The notes under the pieces are model-generated. The model did no database searches. It had not been told where the DNA came from and worked only from the letters and a program-made list of their open reading frames with translations. 22,618 bases of DNA from VGWG01 sp964580075 (GTDB taxonomy: Bacteria; Verrucomicrobiota; Kiritimatiellia; RFP12; JAAYNR01). How positions within the stretch are numbered: position 1 is the first letter of the stretch; each line of letters starts with the position of its first letter. Positions 1 to 6,128 of this stretch are shown piece by piece. A program made the translations under genes and the position numbers. Where the stretch lies: positions 1 through 22,618 of the forward strand of contig CAZOJL010000041.1 of NCBI GenBank assembly GCA_964580075.1, given 5' to 3'.

Positions 1-27
1 TTCCTCTCCCCCTCGCTCTTAACCTGC

Positions 28-81
28 CGCCACCCCTGTCGCTAACCGATTACAGGCAAGGGATTTCCGGTGGCGTTTTTT
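28..81 (+). terminator. Nested stem-loop with T6 tract upstream of metY
   Basis: A 7-bp outer stem (CGCCACC at 28-34 with GGTGGCG at 69-75) encloses an inner stem (CCTGT at 35-39 with ACAGG at 52-56) and is followed directly by six T residues (76-81). This is the layout of an intrinsic terminator. It may end a gene to the left of the window. It could also be a leader attenuator for metY, but the best promoter candidate lies downstream of it, which favours the first reading. I see no known SAM riboswitch core in it. Confidence 0.5.
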
Positions 82-86
82 CGGTA

Positions 87-115
87 AAGACAAGAACCGA
101 TGAACCTGTCATAAT
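87..115 (+). promoter_or_regulatory. Putative sigma70-like promoter of metY
   Basis: AAGACA (87-92) and CATAAT (110-115) are separated by 17 bases and match the -35 and -10 consensus at 4 of 6 and 5 of 6 positions. The predicted transcript would start near 122 and carry a leader of about 38 bases with a good Shine-Dalgarno (AAAGGAG, about 147-153) ahead of the ATG at 160. Confidence 0.4.
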
Positions 116-159
116 AAGTGCGCATTGTGAAATAAACGGGAACAGAAAGGAGCTTAACC

Positions 160-1452
160 ATGGCGGATTACGGGTTAAACACGCTGGCGTTGCATGCGGG
201 ACAACAGGCTGATCCGACGACGGGATCGCGCGCGGTTCCGATTTATCAGACCACCTCGTATGTGTTCAAGAGTTCGGAGCATGCGGCCAATCTTTTTGCG
301 CTGAAGGAATTCGGCAACATCTACACGCGGCTGATGAACCCGACAAACGATGTCTTCGAGCGGCGGGTCGCCGCCATCGAGGGCGGGTCGGGCGCGCTGG
401 CCGTTGCTTCGGGGCAGGCCGCCATCACCTACGCGCTGTTGGCGGTGACGCGGCCTGGGGATGAGATCATCGCGGGCAACAACCTCTATGGCGGTACCTA
501 TCAGCTCTTCAATCACACCTTTCCGCGGGTGATGTGCCGGACGGTACGCTTCGTGGATTCGCGCGAGCCGGAGGCGTTCCGCCGGGCGGTTACCGCCAAG
601 ACGCGCGCGATCTACATCGAAACCATCGGCAATCCCAAGCTCGATATCCCCGATTTCGAGGCGATCGCCGCCATCGCCCGCGAGGCCGGGGCGCCCCTGA
701 TCGTCGACAACACCGTCGGCATCGGACTCGTGCGGCCTCTTGCGCATGGCGCCGACATCGTGGTGTGCTCCGCCACCAAGTACATCGGCGGGCACGGCAC
801 CTCGCTCGGCGGGGTGATCGTGGACGGCGGCACGTTCCGCTGGAACAACGGCAAGTTCCCCGAGTTCACCGAACCCGACCCGAGTTATCACGGTCTGGTC
901 TACTGGGACGCCCTGGGCGACGTCCCGGGCGCGGGCAACATTGCGTTCATCACCAAGATCCGGGTCACGCTGCTGCGCGACATGGGCGCCGCCCTCAGTC
1001 CGTTCAACGCGCACGAGTTCCTGCTGGGCCTGGAGACGCTCCCCCTGCGGCAGCAGCGCCATTCGGCCAACGCCCTCGCCGTGGCCCGCTGGCTCCAGCG
1101 GCATCCGCGCGTGGGCTGGGTGACCTATCCCGGCCTGCCGGATGCGGCCGGCCACGCCGTCGCCGCGAAATACCTGACGCGCGGCTTCGGCGGCCTGGTG
1201 GGCTTCGGCATCACGGGCGGCCTCGCCGCGGGCCGGACCTTCATCGACTCGGTGAAGCTCCTCTCGCACGTCGCCAACATCGGCGACGCCAAGACGCTGG
1301 TGATTCACCCCGCCTCGACCACCCACCAGCAGCTCACGCCGGAACAGCGGCAGGCCACGGGCGTCACCGCCGACTACATCCGCCTCTCCATCGGGCTGGA
1401 GGACGTGGAGGACATCACCGCCGACATCGCCCAGGCGCTGGAGAAGACGTGA
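160..1452 (+). CDS. metY: O-acetylhomoserine sulfhydrylase (aminocarboxypropyltransferase)
   Basis: A 430-residue PLP enzyme of the Cys/Met metabolism family (fold type I). Members of this subgroup condense O-acetylhomoserine with sulfide to give homocysteine in the cytoplasm, the direct-sulfhydrylation route to methionine. The N-terminal segment (LNTLALHAGQ, then a Y-x-R-L-x-N-P-T phosphate-binding stretch near residues 55-63), the SGQAA motif near residue 86 and the Schiff-base lysine in SATKYIGGHG (K207) are all visible. The length of about 430 residues and the long insertion after the lysine fit MetY better than the shorter MetB/MetC/MetZ enzymes. The ATG at 160 has a strong Shine-Dalgarno 6-7 bases upstream. 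The gene is monocistronic: a promoter precedes it and a terminator follows. Some family members also accept O-acetylserine, which cannot be judged here. Confidence 0.93.
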   Translation: MADYGLNTLALHAGQQADPTTGSRAVPIYQTTSYVFKSSEHAANLFALKEFGNIYTRLMNPTNDVFERRVAAIEGGSGALAVASGQAAITYALLAVTRPGDEIIAGNNLYGGTYQLFNHTFPRVMCRTVRFVDSREPEAFRRAVTAKTRAIYIETIGNPKLDIPDFEAIAAIAREAGAPLIVDNTVGIGLVRPLAHGADIVVCSATKYIGGHGTSLGGVIVDGGTFRWNNGKFPEFTEPDPSYHGLVYWDALGDVPGAGNIAFITKIRVTLLRDMGAALSPFNAHEFLLGLETLPLRQQRHSANALAVARWLQRHPRVGWVTYPGLPDAAGHAVAAKYLTRGFGGLVGFGITGGLAAGRTFIDSVKLLSHVANIGDAKTLVIHPASTTHQQLTPEQRQATGVTADYIRLSIGLEDVEDITADIAQALEKT

Positions 1453-1453
1453 G

Positions 1454-1506
1454 AAGGGCCGCGTTCGTGAAGCGGCGGGCCTTTTTCCCGTGACCGGGTT
1501 TTTTTG
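1454..1506 (+). terminator. Terminator region behind metY
   Basis: Two hairpins follow the metY stop. The first pairs GCCGC with GCGGC around a short loop, extended by AAGG and CCTT across a GGG bulge, and runs into TTTTT (1482-1486). The second pairs CCCG (1487-1490) with CGGG (1495-1498), followed by a T tract. Together they are a convincing rho-independent terminator separating metY from the next two genes. Confidence 0.7.
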
Positions 1507-1541
1507 CCCGGAAGCGGACGAGTCACTGCGAGAGCTAATTT

Positions 1542-2315
1542 ATGAAAGCTGCCGAAAAAAGCCTTGGAAAGCATGAGAAACAGATACTCTGCGGCTTATT
1601 CTTGTCCAAGTATGACAGGGAGGGGCTTAGATTTCTCGGGTTCAACAGTTTCGTGGAAGCCTTCAACACATTGGGCTACGGATTGGGAGCGCAGCCGGCA
1701 TCCATAAAGAATTATCGGGATGAGATGGACCCTTACCTTTCCGTCAAACGCAAGGGGTGGCACCAGCGACCGATTCGCAGCCATTGCATGCGCATGCTTG
1801 AAGACTATCAGGATATGGGTTTGGAAGACATGGGGTGTCTGGTTAAACGATTGCTGCTCCCGCGATCTGTCCTGCAAAGTGAGCCGCATGTAGGCAAGGT
1901 CTTAACGACATTTGAAGGTCCCGATTCCACTTTCGCAAGACGATTGATGACCGGACGGGCGGCAGAAGAATACTTTCTTCATCACTACGAAAGCGTTCCA
2001 GATTTTACGGGAATGTCTGTCACGGATACAACACAATGGGGGTGTGGTTTCGATTTTAAGATGGCGACGGCCGACGATGATGGATTCTCGGCCGTCGAGG
2101 TAAAGGGGATGAATAGAAGATCCGGTCAAATTCAGTTGACCGAGCTGGAACACGCAATGGCGGAGGTGCTGACAGACAGGTTTTACTTGTTTGTCGTGAG
2201 AAATTTCGAAGAAAAGCCGTTTCACAGCGTGTTTAAGAACCCGTTGAGCCATGACTTGCCGTTCCTGAGGATAGAACGCACGGAAACACGTGTCTTGTGG
2301 CAGGCAAGCCTCTAA
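1542..2315 (+). CDS. DUF3883 (NOV_C) nuclease-like protein, putative restriction component
   Basis: A 257-residue protein whose C-terminal half matches the DUF3883/NOV_C domain as I know it: G-F-D-F-K at residues 169-173, then V-E-V-K-G at 185-189, then a Gln/Leu-rich T-E-L-E-x-A helix and an F-Y-L-F-V-V-R-N-F strand. D171, E186 and K188 have the D-x(n)-E-x-K spacing of PD-(D/E)XK nucleases, so DNA cleavage is plausible (inference). The N-terminal 150 residues carry no domain I recognise; they are rich in basic and aromatic residues and may bind DNA. The ATG at 1542 follows a GAGAG Shine-Dalgarno by 8 bases. Base composition is visibly more A/T-rich than metY, suggesting horizontal acquisition. 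The stop lies 4 bases before the start of the DUF4928 gene, so the two are probably cotranscribed. No methyltransferase is adjacent. Confidence 0.7.
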   Translation: MKAAEKSLGKHEKQILCGLFLSKYDREGLRFLGFNSFVEAFNTLGYGLGAQPASIKNYRDEMDPYLSVKRKGWHQRPIRSHCMRMLEDYQDMGLEDMGCLVKRLLLPRSVLQSEPHVGKVLTTFEGPDSTFARRLMTGRAAEEYFLHHYESVPDFTGMSVTDTTQWGCGFDFKMATADDDGFSAVEVKGMNRRSGQIQLTELEHAMAEVLTDRFYLFVVRNFEEKPFHSVFKNPLSHDLPFLRIERTETRVLWQASL

Positions 2316-2319
2316 TGCA

Positions 2320-3255
2320 ATGACACCCCAAACTACAGATTTGCACGCATCCCTTTCGGAATGGGCTGGAGAGCACCGGATGTTGAGTCCGGGAGCGGTT
2401 TGCGTGGCTTTGGTTGTGACGCGACATGCGGCACGAATAGGAGTTCCGTTGGACGCAGAGTCATTGCTGACGGGCCGTGGAGGCCAAATACTCAATCTGG
2501 GCAGACGGACGGTGCAGTCGATTCTTGCGGAGCATGGCGTGACTCGATTATTGGCGGTTGCAGGCGGCAGAACGAGTCGAGGAAGCATCCGCAACATGCG
2601 GGCGTATGTTGCGTGGTTGAATGAAAATGCAACAGCCGATGATCTCCCGCAAATAGAACAATGGTGGGCGGCAACTGCTGGAAGGACGTCGCCGTTCCAA
2701 CGGCGATTGACGTTCTCTATTGACCCAAAAGCGTCGTTGCGTAAGAGCGTCCGCAATTTGCTTGAACAAGCCAAGAATATCAACACACGCAAGATGCATC
2801 GATCTTGTCTAGGTCAAGCGGTGCTTCAGCACCTCGTCGGGGCGAAACTGGAACTGGTGCTTGGACGGGAAATCAAGGCGCACGGGGCGTTTGTGGCGGA
2901 CAGCGCGACCGGCCGGCCGGGAGATTACCGCGTCGAGGATGTGGTCATCCACGTTACGACCAGCCCGGGAGAGGGGCTGCTGCGCAAATGCGCGGACAAT
3001 CTGGAGAACGGACTGCGGCCGCTGGTCATCACCACCTTCAGGAATGTGCCGGTCGCGGATGCGTTGGCGGAGAACGCCGGCCTGGCGGGCCGGGTCGAGG
3101 TCTTTGACGTTGAACAGTTCGTCGCGTCCAACATTCTGGAGCTGTCGAAATTCAAGGCCGCTTCGCGAAAAGCCACGGTTGCTGACCTTATCGCGCGATA
3201 CAATCGACTTGCCGCATGCGAAAACAACCCGGGGATCCTGATCCGGGAAGCTTGA
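2320..3255 (+). CDS. DUF4928 family protein, restriction-associated
   Basis: A 311-residue protein matching the DUF4928 family in several remembered blocks: C-V-A-L-V-V-T-R-H-A near the N-terminus, L-x-x-G-x-G-G-Q-x-L-x-L, G-G-R-T-S-R-G-S-x-x-N-M-R-A-Y, A-V-L-Q-H-L-V-G-A-K-L, G-R-x-G-D-Y (D202) with I-H-V-T-T-S-P-G-E (H211), and a C-terminal V-A-D-L-I-A-R-Y-N. Genes of this family commonly sit beside DNA cytosine methyltransferases in restriction-modification loci, so a restriction role is likely; the reaction is not known to me. D202/D207 followed by a beta strand loosely recalls a PD-(D/E)XK core without the usual E-x-K. I chose the ATG at 2320, 4 bases after the upstream stop. A GTG at 2290 would overlap the previous gene and adds residues unlike the family N-terminus. 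The 3' half is more GC-rich than the 5' half. Confidence 0.78.
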   Translation: MTPQTTDLHASLSEWAGEHRMLSPGAVCVALVVTRHAARIGVPLDAESLLTGRGGQILNLGRRTVQSILAEHGVTRLLAVAGGRTSRGSIRNMRAYVAWLNENATADDLPQIEQWWAATAGRTSPFQRRLTFSIDPKASLRKSVRNLLEQAKNINTRKMHRSCLGQAVLQHLVGAKLELVLGREIKAHGAFVADSATGRPGDYRVEDVVIHVTTSPGEGLLRKCADNLENGLRPLVITTFRNVPVADALAENAGLAGRVEVFDVEQFVASNILELSKFKAASRKATVADLIARYNRLAACENNPGILIREA

Positions 3256-3370
3256 TCGCGTCGGTCCGGCCCAATTTCAGACTTCCTGATCTCGCCGGAA
3301 AATGACTTGGCACTTTCTTGGGCATGCCTTTTGAGGCTCGTGCGCCCCGGCCGTTTTGCAAGCACCTTCC

Positions 3371-3539
3371 GGTTCCTCTCCATCAATTCTCATTATGAGG
3401 CAATTGGGTCATCGGGGTCGGGGTCGGTATCGGAATCGGGGTCGAATTTCCGTTGGTTTTATCGATACCGATACCGACTCCGACTCCGACGCTGATGGTC
3501 CCATCTCCAAAATGAGAATTGCTGGGTTCCTCTCCATCA
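3371..3539. repeat. Composite inverted-repeat element flanked by a 15-bp direct repeat
   Basis: The 15-mer GGTTCCTCTCCATCA occurs at 3371-3385 and again at 3525-3539. Between the copies lie inverted outer arms (AATTCTCATT at 3385-3394, AATGAGAATT at 3511-3520) and long inner arms built of GGGTCG/TATCGG/GAATCGG hexamers (3411-3446) facing their near reverse complement (3460-3496). The whole could fold into one long imperfect hairpin. Direct repeats around an inverted repeat look like a target duplication around a MITE-like insertion, but no transposase is present. Confidence 0.6.
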
Positions 3540-3542
3540 TCA

Positions 3543-3573
3543 GCGGCGCGGCGGGGACGCCGCCGCCCTACCT
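3543..3573 (+). repeat. GC-rich palindromic intergenic unit, copy A
   Basis: Core GCGGCGCGGCGGGGACGCCG followed by CCGCCCTACC. Similar units occur in reverse at 3639-3671 and 3731-3767 and forward at 5257-5302. The core forms a GC-rich hairpin (GGCGGGG..ACGCCGCC). The unit is often continued by a GCGY...GCGCTTTTCC-like tail. Confidence 0.6.
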
Positions 3574-3638
3574 CATGCGTGGCGCTTTTCCATTGGCAGA
3601 CGGCGTGGCGAAAGTCAGCGGGGATTGATGCGAGCGCG

Positions 3639-3671
3639 AAGCACCCGGTAGGGCAGCGGCGTCCCGCCGAA
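3639..3671 (-). repeat. GC-rich palindromic intergenic unit, copy B
   Basis: Reverse-oriented copy: reading the minus strand gives CGGCGGGACGCCGCTGCCCT and then ACCGGGTGCTTCGCGC. It diverges somewhat from copies A and C at the distal end. It directly abuts the CTGAAA short tandem. Confidence 0.55.
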
Positions 3672-3701
3672 GAGAAAAGCTGAAAACTGAAAGCTGAAAG
3701 G
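3671..3701. repeat. Short CTGAAA-type tandem repeat
   Basis: Three imperfect 7-8 base units (GCTGAAAA, CTGAAAG, CTGAAAG) lie in a row. Similar CCTGAAC units are seen at about 5305-5320 and in the element at 22244-22536, so this is probably the same dispersed family. Confidence 0.5.
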
Positions 3702-3730
3702 CGCTGACGCAAGGGATCAGGAAAAGCGCG

Positions 3731-3767
3731 AAGCGGGTAGGGCGGCGGCGTCCCCGCCGCGCCGCAG
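3731..3767 (-). repeat. GC-rich palindromic intergenic unit, copy C
   Basis: Reverse-oriented copy, the closest match to copy A: minus-strand TGCGGCGCGGCGGGGACGCC followed by GCCGCCCTACCCGCTTCGCG. Copies B and C are separated by about 60 bases and point the same way. Confidence 0.6.
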
Positions 3768-3900
3768 GCAAATGGGCCGGATCCTGTGAAATCTGGGTCG
3801 GAATCGGGGTCGAAGTGCGTTCGCAACGCTCTGATTAGCTACCTGTTATGAAACCGCAAACGACAACAGACTGCTTCACCAATTGGGTGAAGACTGATTG

Positions 3901-3983
3901 GCCGCGAAAGATCGCACAGAACACAAAGAAATACGGCCTTTGCTGGCATTTCTCGCTTTGTGCTCTTTGCGCTCTCTCGCGGC
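3901..3983. repeat. Long imperfect hairpin of the CACAAAGA family
   Basis: The left arm 3901-3931 (GCCGCGAAAG...AACACAAAGAAA) faces the right arm 3949-3983 (TTTCTCGCTTTGTG...CTCTCGCGGC), its near reverse complement, around an 18-base loop. A second inverted pair with the same CACAAAGAAC theme lies at 4990-5110, on the other side of the TrmH gene. Confidence 0.6.
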
Positions 3984-4083
3984 AAGCATCTCAACTGCTC
4001 TTTTTAGGTTGAAAGTGCCGGATGACTTCTGAACCGCTTTGATGAGGTTCGAAGGGAAAAAGAGACTGCCGCCGGGACGGAGA

Positions 4084-4929
4084 TTATTGGGCCGGCGCGG
4101 CGGGGACGGCGAGGCCGGCGGCGATGCGCTGGCGCACCGCTTCGAAGAGGAGAATCGTGGTCGCGGCGGCGACATTGAGCGAGTCGGCCCGGCCGAGCAT
4201 GGGGATGCGCACACGCAGGTCGGCGGCGTCAAGCCACAGCTTGGAGAGCCCGTATTGCTCCGCGCCGACGACGATGGCGACGCGGCCGGTGAGGTCCGCG
4301 TTCATGTGCAACGTGTCGGTGTGCGGCGTCGCGGCGAGGATGGAAAAGCCGTGGCGGCGGAGATAGGCGAGCGCGTCGGCGCTGTCGGCTTCGACCAGCG
4401 GCATCGAGAAGATGATGCCGGTCGAGGCGCGGACCACGTTCGGATTGTAAATGTCGGTGCAGCGGTCGCAGACGATCACCGCGCTCACCCCCGCCGCATC
4501 GGCCGTGCGCAGGATGGTGCCCAGATTTCCGGGCTTCTCGATCGCTTCGGCCACCACCACCAGGGCGTTTTCCGGCAGAACCAGATCGGCGAGGGCGCGC
4601 CGGATCTGCGGCCCGACGGCCAGCAGGCCGTCCGGCCGTTCGCGGTAGGCGATCTTTTCGAACACCGGCGCCGTGCAGGAGATGATCTCGCAGGAGCCGG
4701 CACGGCAGCGTTCGATCAGCGCCGGCTCGTTCTCGTTCTTCAGAAAGAGCGCCTCGCAGAAGAAGAGCTGCGTCGGGGCATAGCCCGCCGCCAGCGCCCG
4801 CGTGATGTCGCGGTAGCTTTCGGTCAGCATCAACCCCAGCGTATCACGGTGCGAGCGTTGGCGGAGCTTGACGACCGTCTTGATCCTGGGGTTGGCCAGA
4901 CTGGTGATGTGGAGGTGGTTGGGGATCAT
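4084..4929 (-). CDS. TrmH/SpoU-family RNA 2'-O-methyltransferase
   Basis: A 281-residue SPOUT enzyme, expected to transfer a methyl group from S-adenosylmethionine to a ribose 2'-OH in tRNA or rRNA in the cytoplasm. The N-terminal region (SLANPRIKTVVKLRQRSHR) is the usual RNA-binding substrate domain. The catalytic domain shows all three SpoU motifs: E-K-P-G-N-L-G-T-I-L-R-T-A-D (motif 1), V-G-A-E-Q-Y-G-L-S (motif 2) and I-P-M-L-G-R-A-D-S-L-N-V-A-A-A (motif 3), the last forming the trefoil knot. The start at 4929 has GAGGG just upstream. An in-frame ATG at 4986 would add 19 residues encoded partly in repeat DNA and is less likely. The gene stands alone, convergent with DUF4928. The substrate (for example 23S rRNA G2251 as with RlmB, or a tRNA position) cannot be assigned from sequence. 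Confidence 0.88.
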   Translation of the reverse strand: MIPNHLHITSLANPRIKTVVKLRQRSHRDTLGLMLTESYRDITRALAAGYAPTQLFFCEALFLKNENEPALIERCRAGSCEIISCTAPVFEKIAYRERPDGLLAVGPQIRRALADLVLPENALVVVAEAIEKPGNLGTILRTADAAGVSAVIVCDRCTDIYNPNVVRASTGIIFSMPLVEADSADALAYLRRHGFSILAATPHTDTLHMNADLTGRVAIVVGAEQYGLSKLWLDAADLRVRIPMLGRADSLNVAAATTILLFEAVRQRIAAGLAVPAAPAQ

Positions 4930-4989
4930 GCGCCCTCGTGACAGGTCGATAGACCCGGCAGATTTATCCTGAAAACGGCCGATCATTCA

Positions 4990-5110
4990 CCACAAAGAAC
5001 ACAAGGAACACAGAGAAAGAAAGTTATGATTCGTGCATAGGGACACCATTCGGTGCCGGCTGTATTCTCTGTAAATTCTTCCCTCTTTGCGTTCTTTGCG
5101 TTCTTTGTGG
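4990..5110. repeat. Inverted pair of CACAAAGAAC repeats
   Basis: CCACAAAGAAC at 4990-5000 is repeated perfectly in reverse as GTTCTTTGTGG at 5100-5110. The arms continue imperfectly inward (ACAAGGAACACAGAGAAAG against TCTCTGTAAATTCTTCCCTC...). Inside is a small hairpin, CACCATTCGGTG, at about 5044-5055. Confidence 0.6.
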
Positions 5111-5256
5111 TTTCAACTTCCGCTTTTAGGATTATCATATCGATCGGCGTATCGTCAACCCATTTACACCCATTTACACCTCCCTCCTGAGATCGTTTCC
5201 CCCGCGCCAGCGTCTCCGTTGAATGTCGGGCGTTGGATGTTTCTCACCCATTTACC

Positions 5257-5302
5257 TGCGGCGCGGCGAGACGCCGCTGCCCTACCTCGCGCGTTGCGCC
5301 TT
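5257..5302 (+). repeat. GC-rich palindromic intergenic unit, copy D
   Basis: TGCGGCGCGGCGAGACGCCG then CTGCCCTACCTCGCGCGTTG and a GCGCCTTTCC tail. It is the same unit as copies A-C in the 3543-3767 gap, with two or three substitutions. It is followed immediately by a CCCTGAA tandem. Confidence 0.6.
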
Positions 5303-5356
5303 TCCCTGAACCCTGAACCCTTCTCTTCCCCATTTCGGTCCCTCCGCAATCGCCTC

Positions 5357-5386
5357 TTGCGCCGGAGGGGGTAATTCGCCTACAAT
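5357..5386 (+). promoter_or_regulatory. Putative promoter giving a leaderless DPM1-like transcript
   Basis: TACAAT (5381-5386) is a 5-of-6 match to the -10 box, with a weak TTGCGC (5357-5362) 18 bases upstream. The -10 box ends 7 bases before the A of the ATG at 5393, so transcription would begin at or next to the start codon. There is no Shine-Dalgarno at normal distance; the nearest purine run (GGAGGGGG) is over 20 bases upstream. Confidence 0.35.
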
Positions 5387-5392
5387 TCGGAC

Positions 5393-6127
5393 ATGGACAA
5401 GACGCTGGTCATCATTCCTACCTATGACGAGAAGGACAATGTCGGGCCGATCTCACGGGCGGTCTTCGGCGCCCTTCCCGACGCCCACGTGTTGTTTGTG
5501 GACGACAATTCGCCGGACGGCACGGGCGCGTTGATTGACGGGCTCGTCGCGGCCGATGCGCGCGTGCATGTGCTGCACCGGCCGGGCAAGCAGGGGCTCG
5601 GGCGCGCCTACATCGCCGGTTTCACGTGGGCGCTGGAGAACGGGTTTGAGCGGATTGTGGAGATGGACGCCGATTTTTCGCACGATCCGGCCGCGCTGCC
5701 GCACTTGCTTGCCGCTGCGGACGAGGCCGACCTGGTGATCGGCTCGCGTTACATCGGGGGGATCCGCGTGATGAACTGGCCGCTGAGCCGTCTGCTGCTC
5801 AGCACCTTCGCGGGCTATTACGTGCGGCTGATCACGGGACTGCCCGTCTGCGATCCGACCGGCGGCTTCAAATGCTTCCGTCGGCGCGTGCTGGAGACGC
5901 TTGATCTCGCGCAGGTCACCTCCAACGGCTATTCGTTCCAGATCGAACTGAACCATGGCGCGTGGATGAGCGGGTACCGGATCCGGGAGATCCCGATCGT
6001 GTTTGAAGACCGGCGGGCCGGATATTCCAAGATGAACACCGGCATTGCTGGCGAGGCCTTCCTGATGGTGCTGAAACTCGCCTGGCGGAGTGGCTTCCGC
6101 CGCTGGCCGAAAAGACAGGTCACGTGA
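5393..6127 (+). CDS. DPM1-like polyprenyl-phosphate mannosyltransferase (GT2)
   Basis: A 244-residue GT-A fold family 2 glycosyltransferase. It closely follows the polyprenol/dolichyl-phosphate mannose synthase pattern: V-I-I-P-T-Y-D-E-K-D-N at residues 6-16, V-D-D-N-S-P-D-G-T near 41, the metal-binding D92-A-D94 followed by F-S-H-D-P, G-S-R-Y-I-G-G near 119, D-P-T-G-G-F-K near 155, and the terminal I-x-E-I-P-I-x-F-x-D-R-x-x-G-x-S-K-M. Such enzymes load mannose (or another hexose) from a nucleotide sugar onto a polyprenyl phosphate at the cytoplasmic membrane face. There is no C-terminal membrane domain, so it is the soluble bacterial type. Its stop is one base from the next start, and the following gene makes another polyprenyl-phosphate-linked donor, which supports a shared lipid-linked sugar pathway. 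The exact sugar is not determinable. Confidence 0.88.
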   Translation: MDKTLVIIPTYDEKDNVGPISRAVFGALPDAHVLFVDDNSPDGTGALIDGLVAADARVHVLHRPGKQGLGRAYIAGFTWALENGFERIVEMDADFSHDPAALPHLLAAADEADLVIGSRYIGGIRVMNWPLSRLLLSTFAGYYVRLITGLPVCDPTGGFKCFRRRVLETLDLAQVTSNGYSFQIELNHGAWMSGYRIREIPIVFEDRRAGYSKMNTGIAGEAFLMVLKLAWRSGFRRWPKRQVT

Positions 6128-6128
6128 C

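Larger units (their letters stand above)
3256..4083. other. Repeat-rich intergenic region without a supported gene
   Basis: About 830 bases between the convergent DUF4928 and TrmH genes. It holds a composite inverted-repeat element (3371-3539), three copies of a GC-rich palindromic unit (about 3543-3573, 3639-3671, 3731-3767), a CTGAAA-type short tandem (3671-3701), another TCGGAATCGG stretch (3793-3814) and a long hairpin (3901-3983). Open frames here are low-complexity products of the repeats, with no recognisable protein domain or ribosome-binding site. Confidence 0.7.
4930..5392. other. Divergent intergenic region with repeats
   Basis: The gap between the divergently transcribed TrmH and DPM1-like genes. 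It contains the inverted pair 4990-5110, a CCCATTTACA tandem (5158-5180, with a further CCCATTTAC at about 5248), a GC-rich palindromic unit (5257-5302), a CCTGAAC tandem (about 5305-5320) and the DPM1 promoter candidate. No supported gene. Confidence 0.65.

Noticed and set aside
175..1326. 383-codon minus-strand open frame opposite metY
   Set aside because: Shadow of the metY codon pattern; composition is arginine/glycine/alanine-rich and resembles no family.
3383..3826. Minus-strand open frame with D-P-D-S-D-P-D repeats
   Set aside because: It translates the hexamer inverted repeat and the palindromic units, so the apparent repeat protein is a by-product of DNA repeats.
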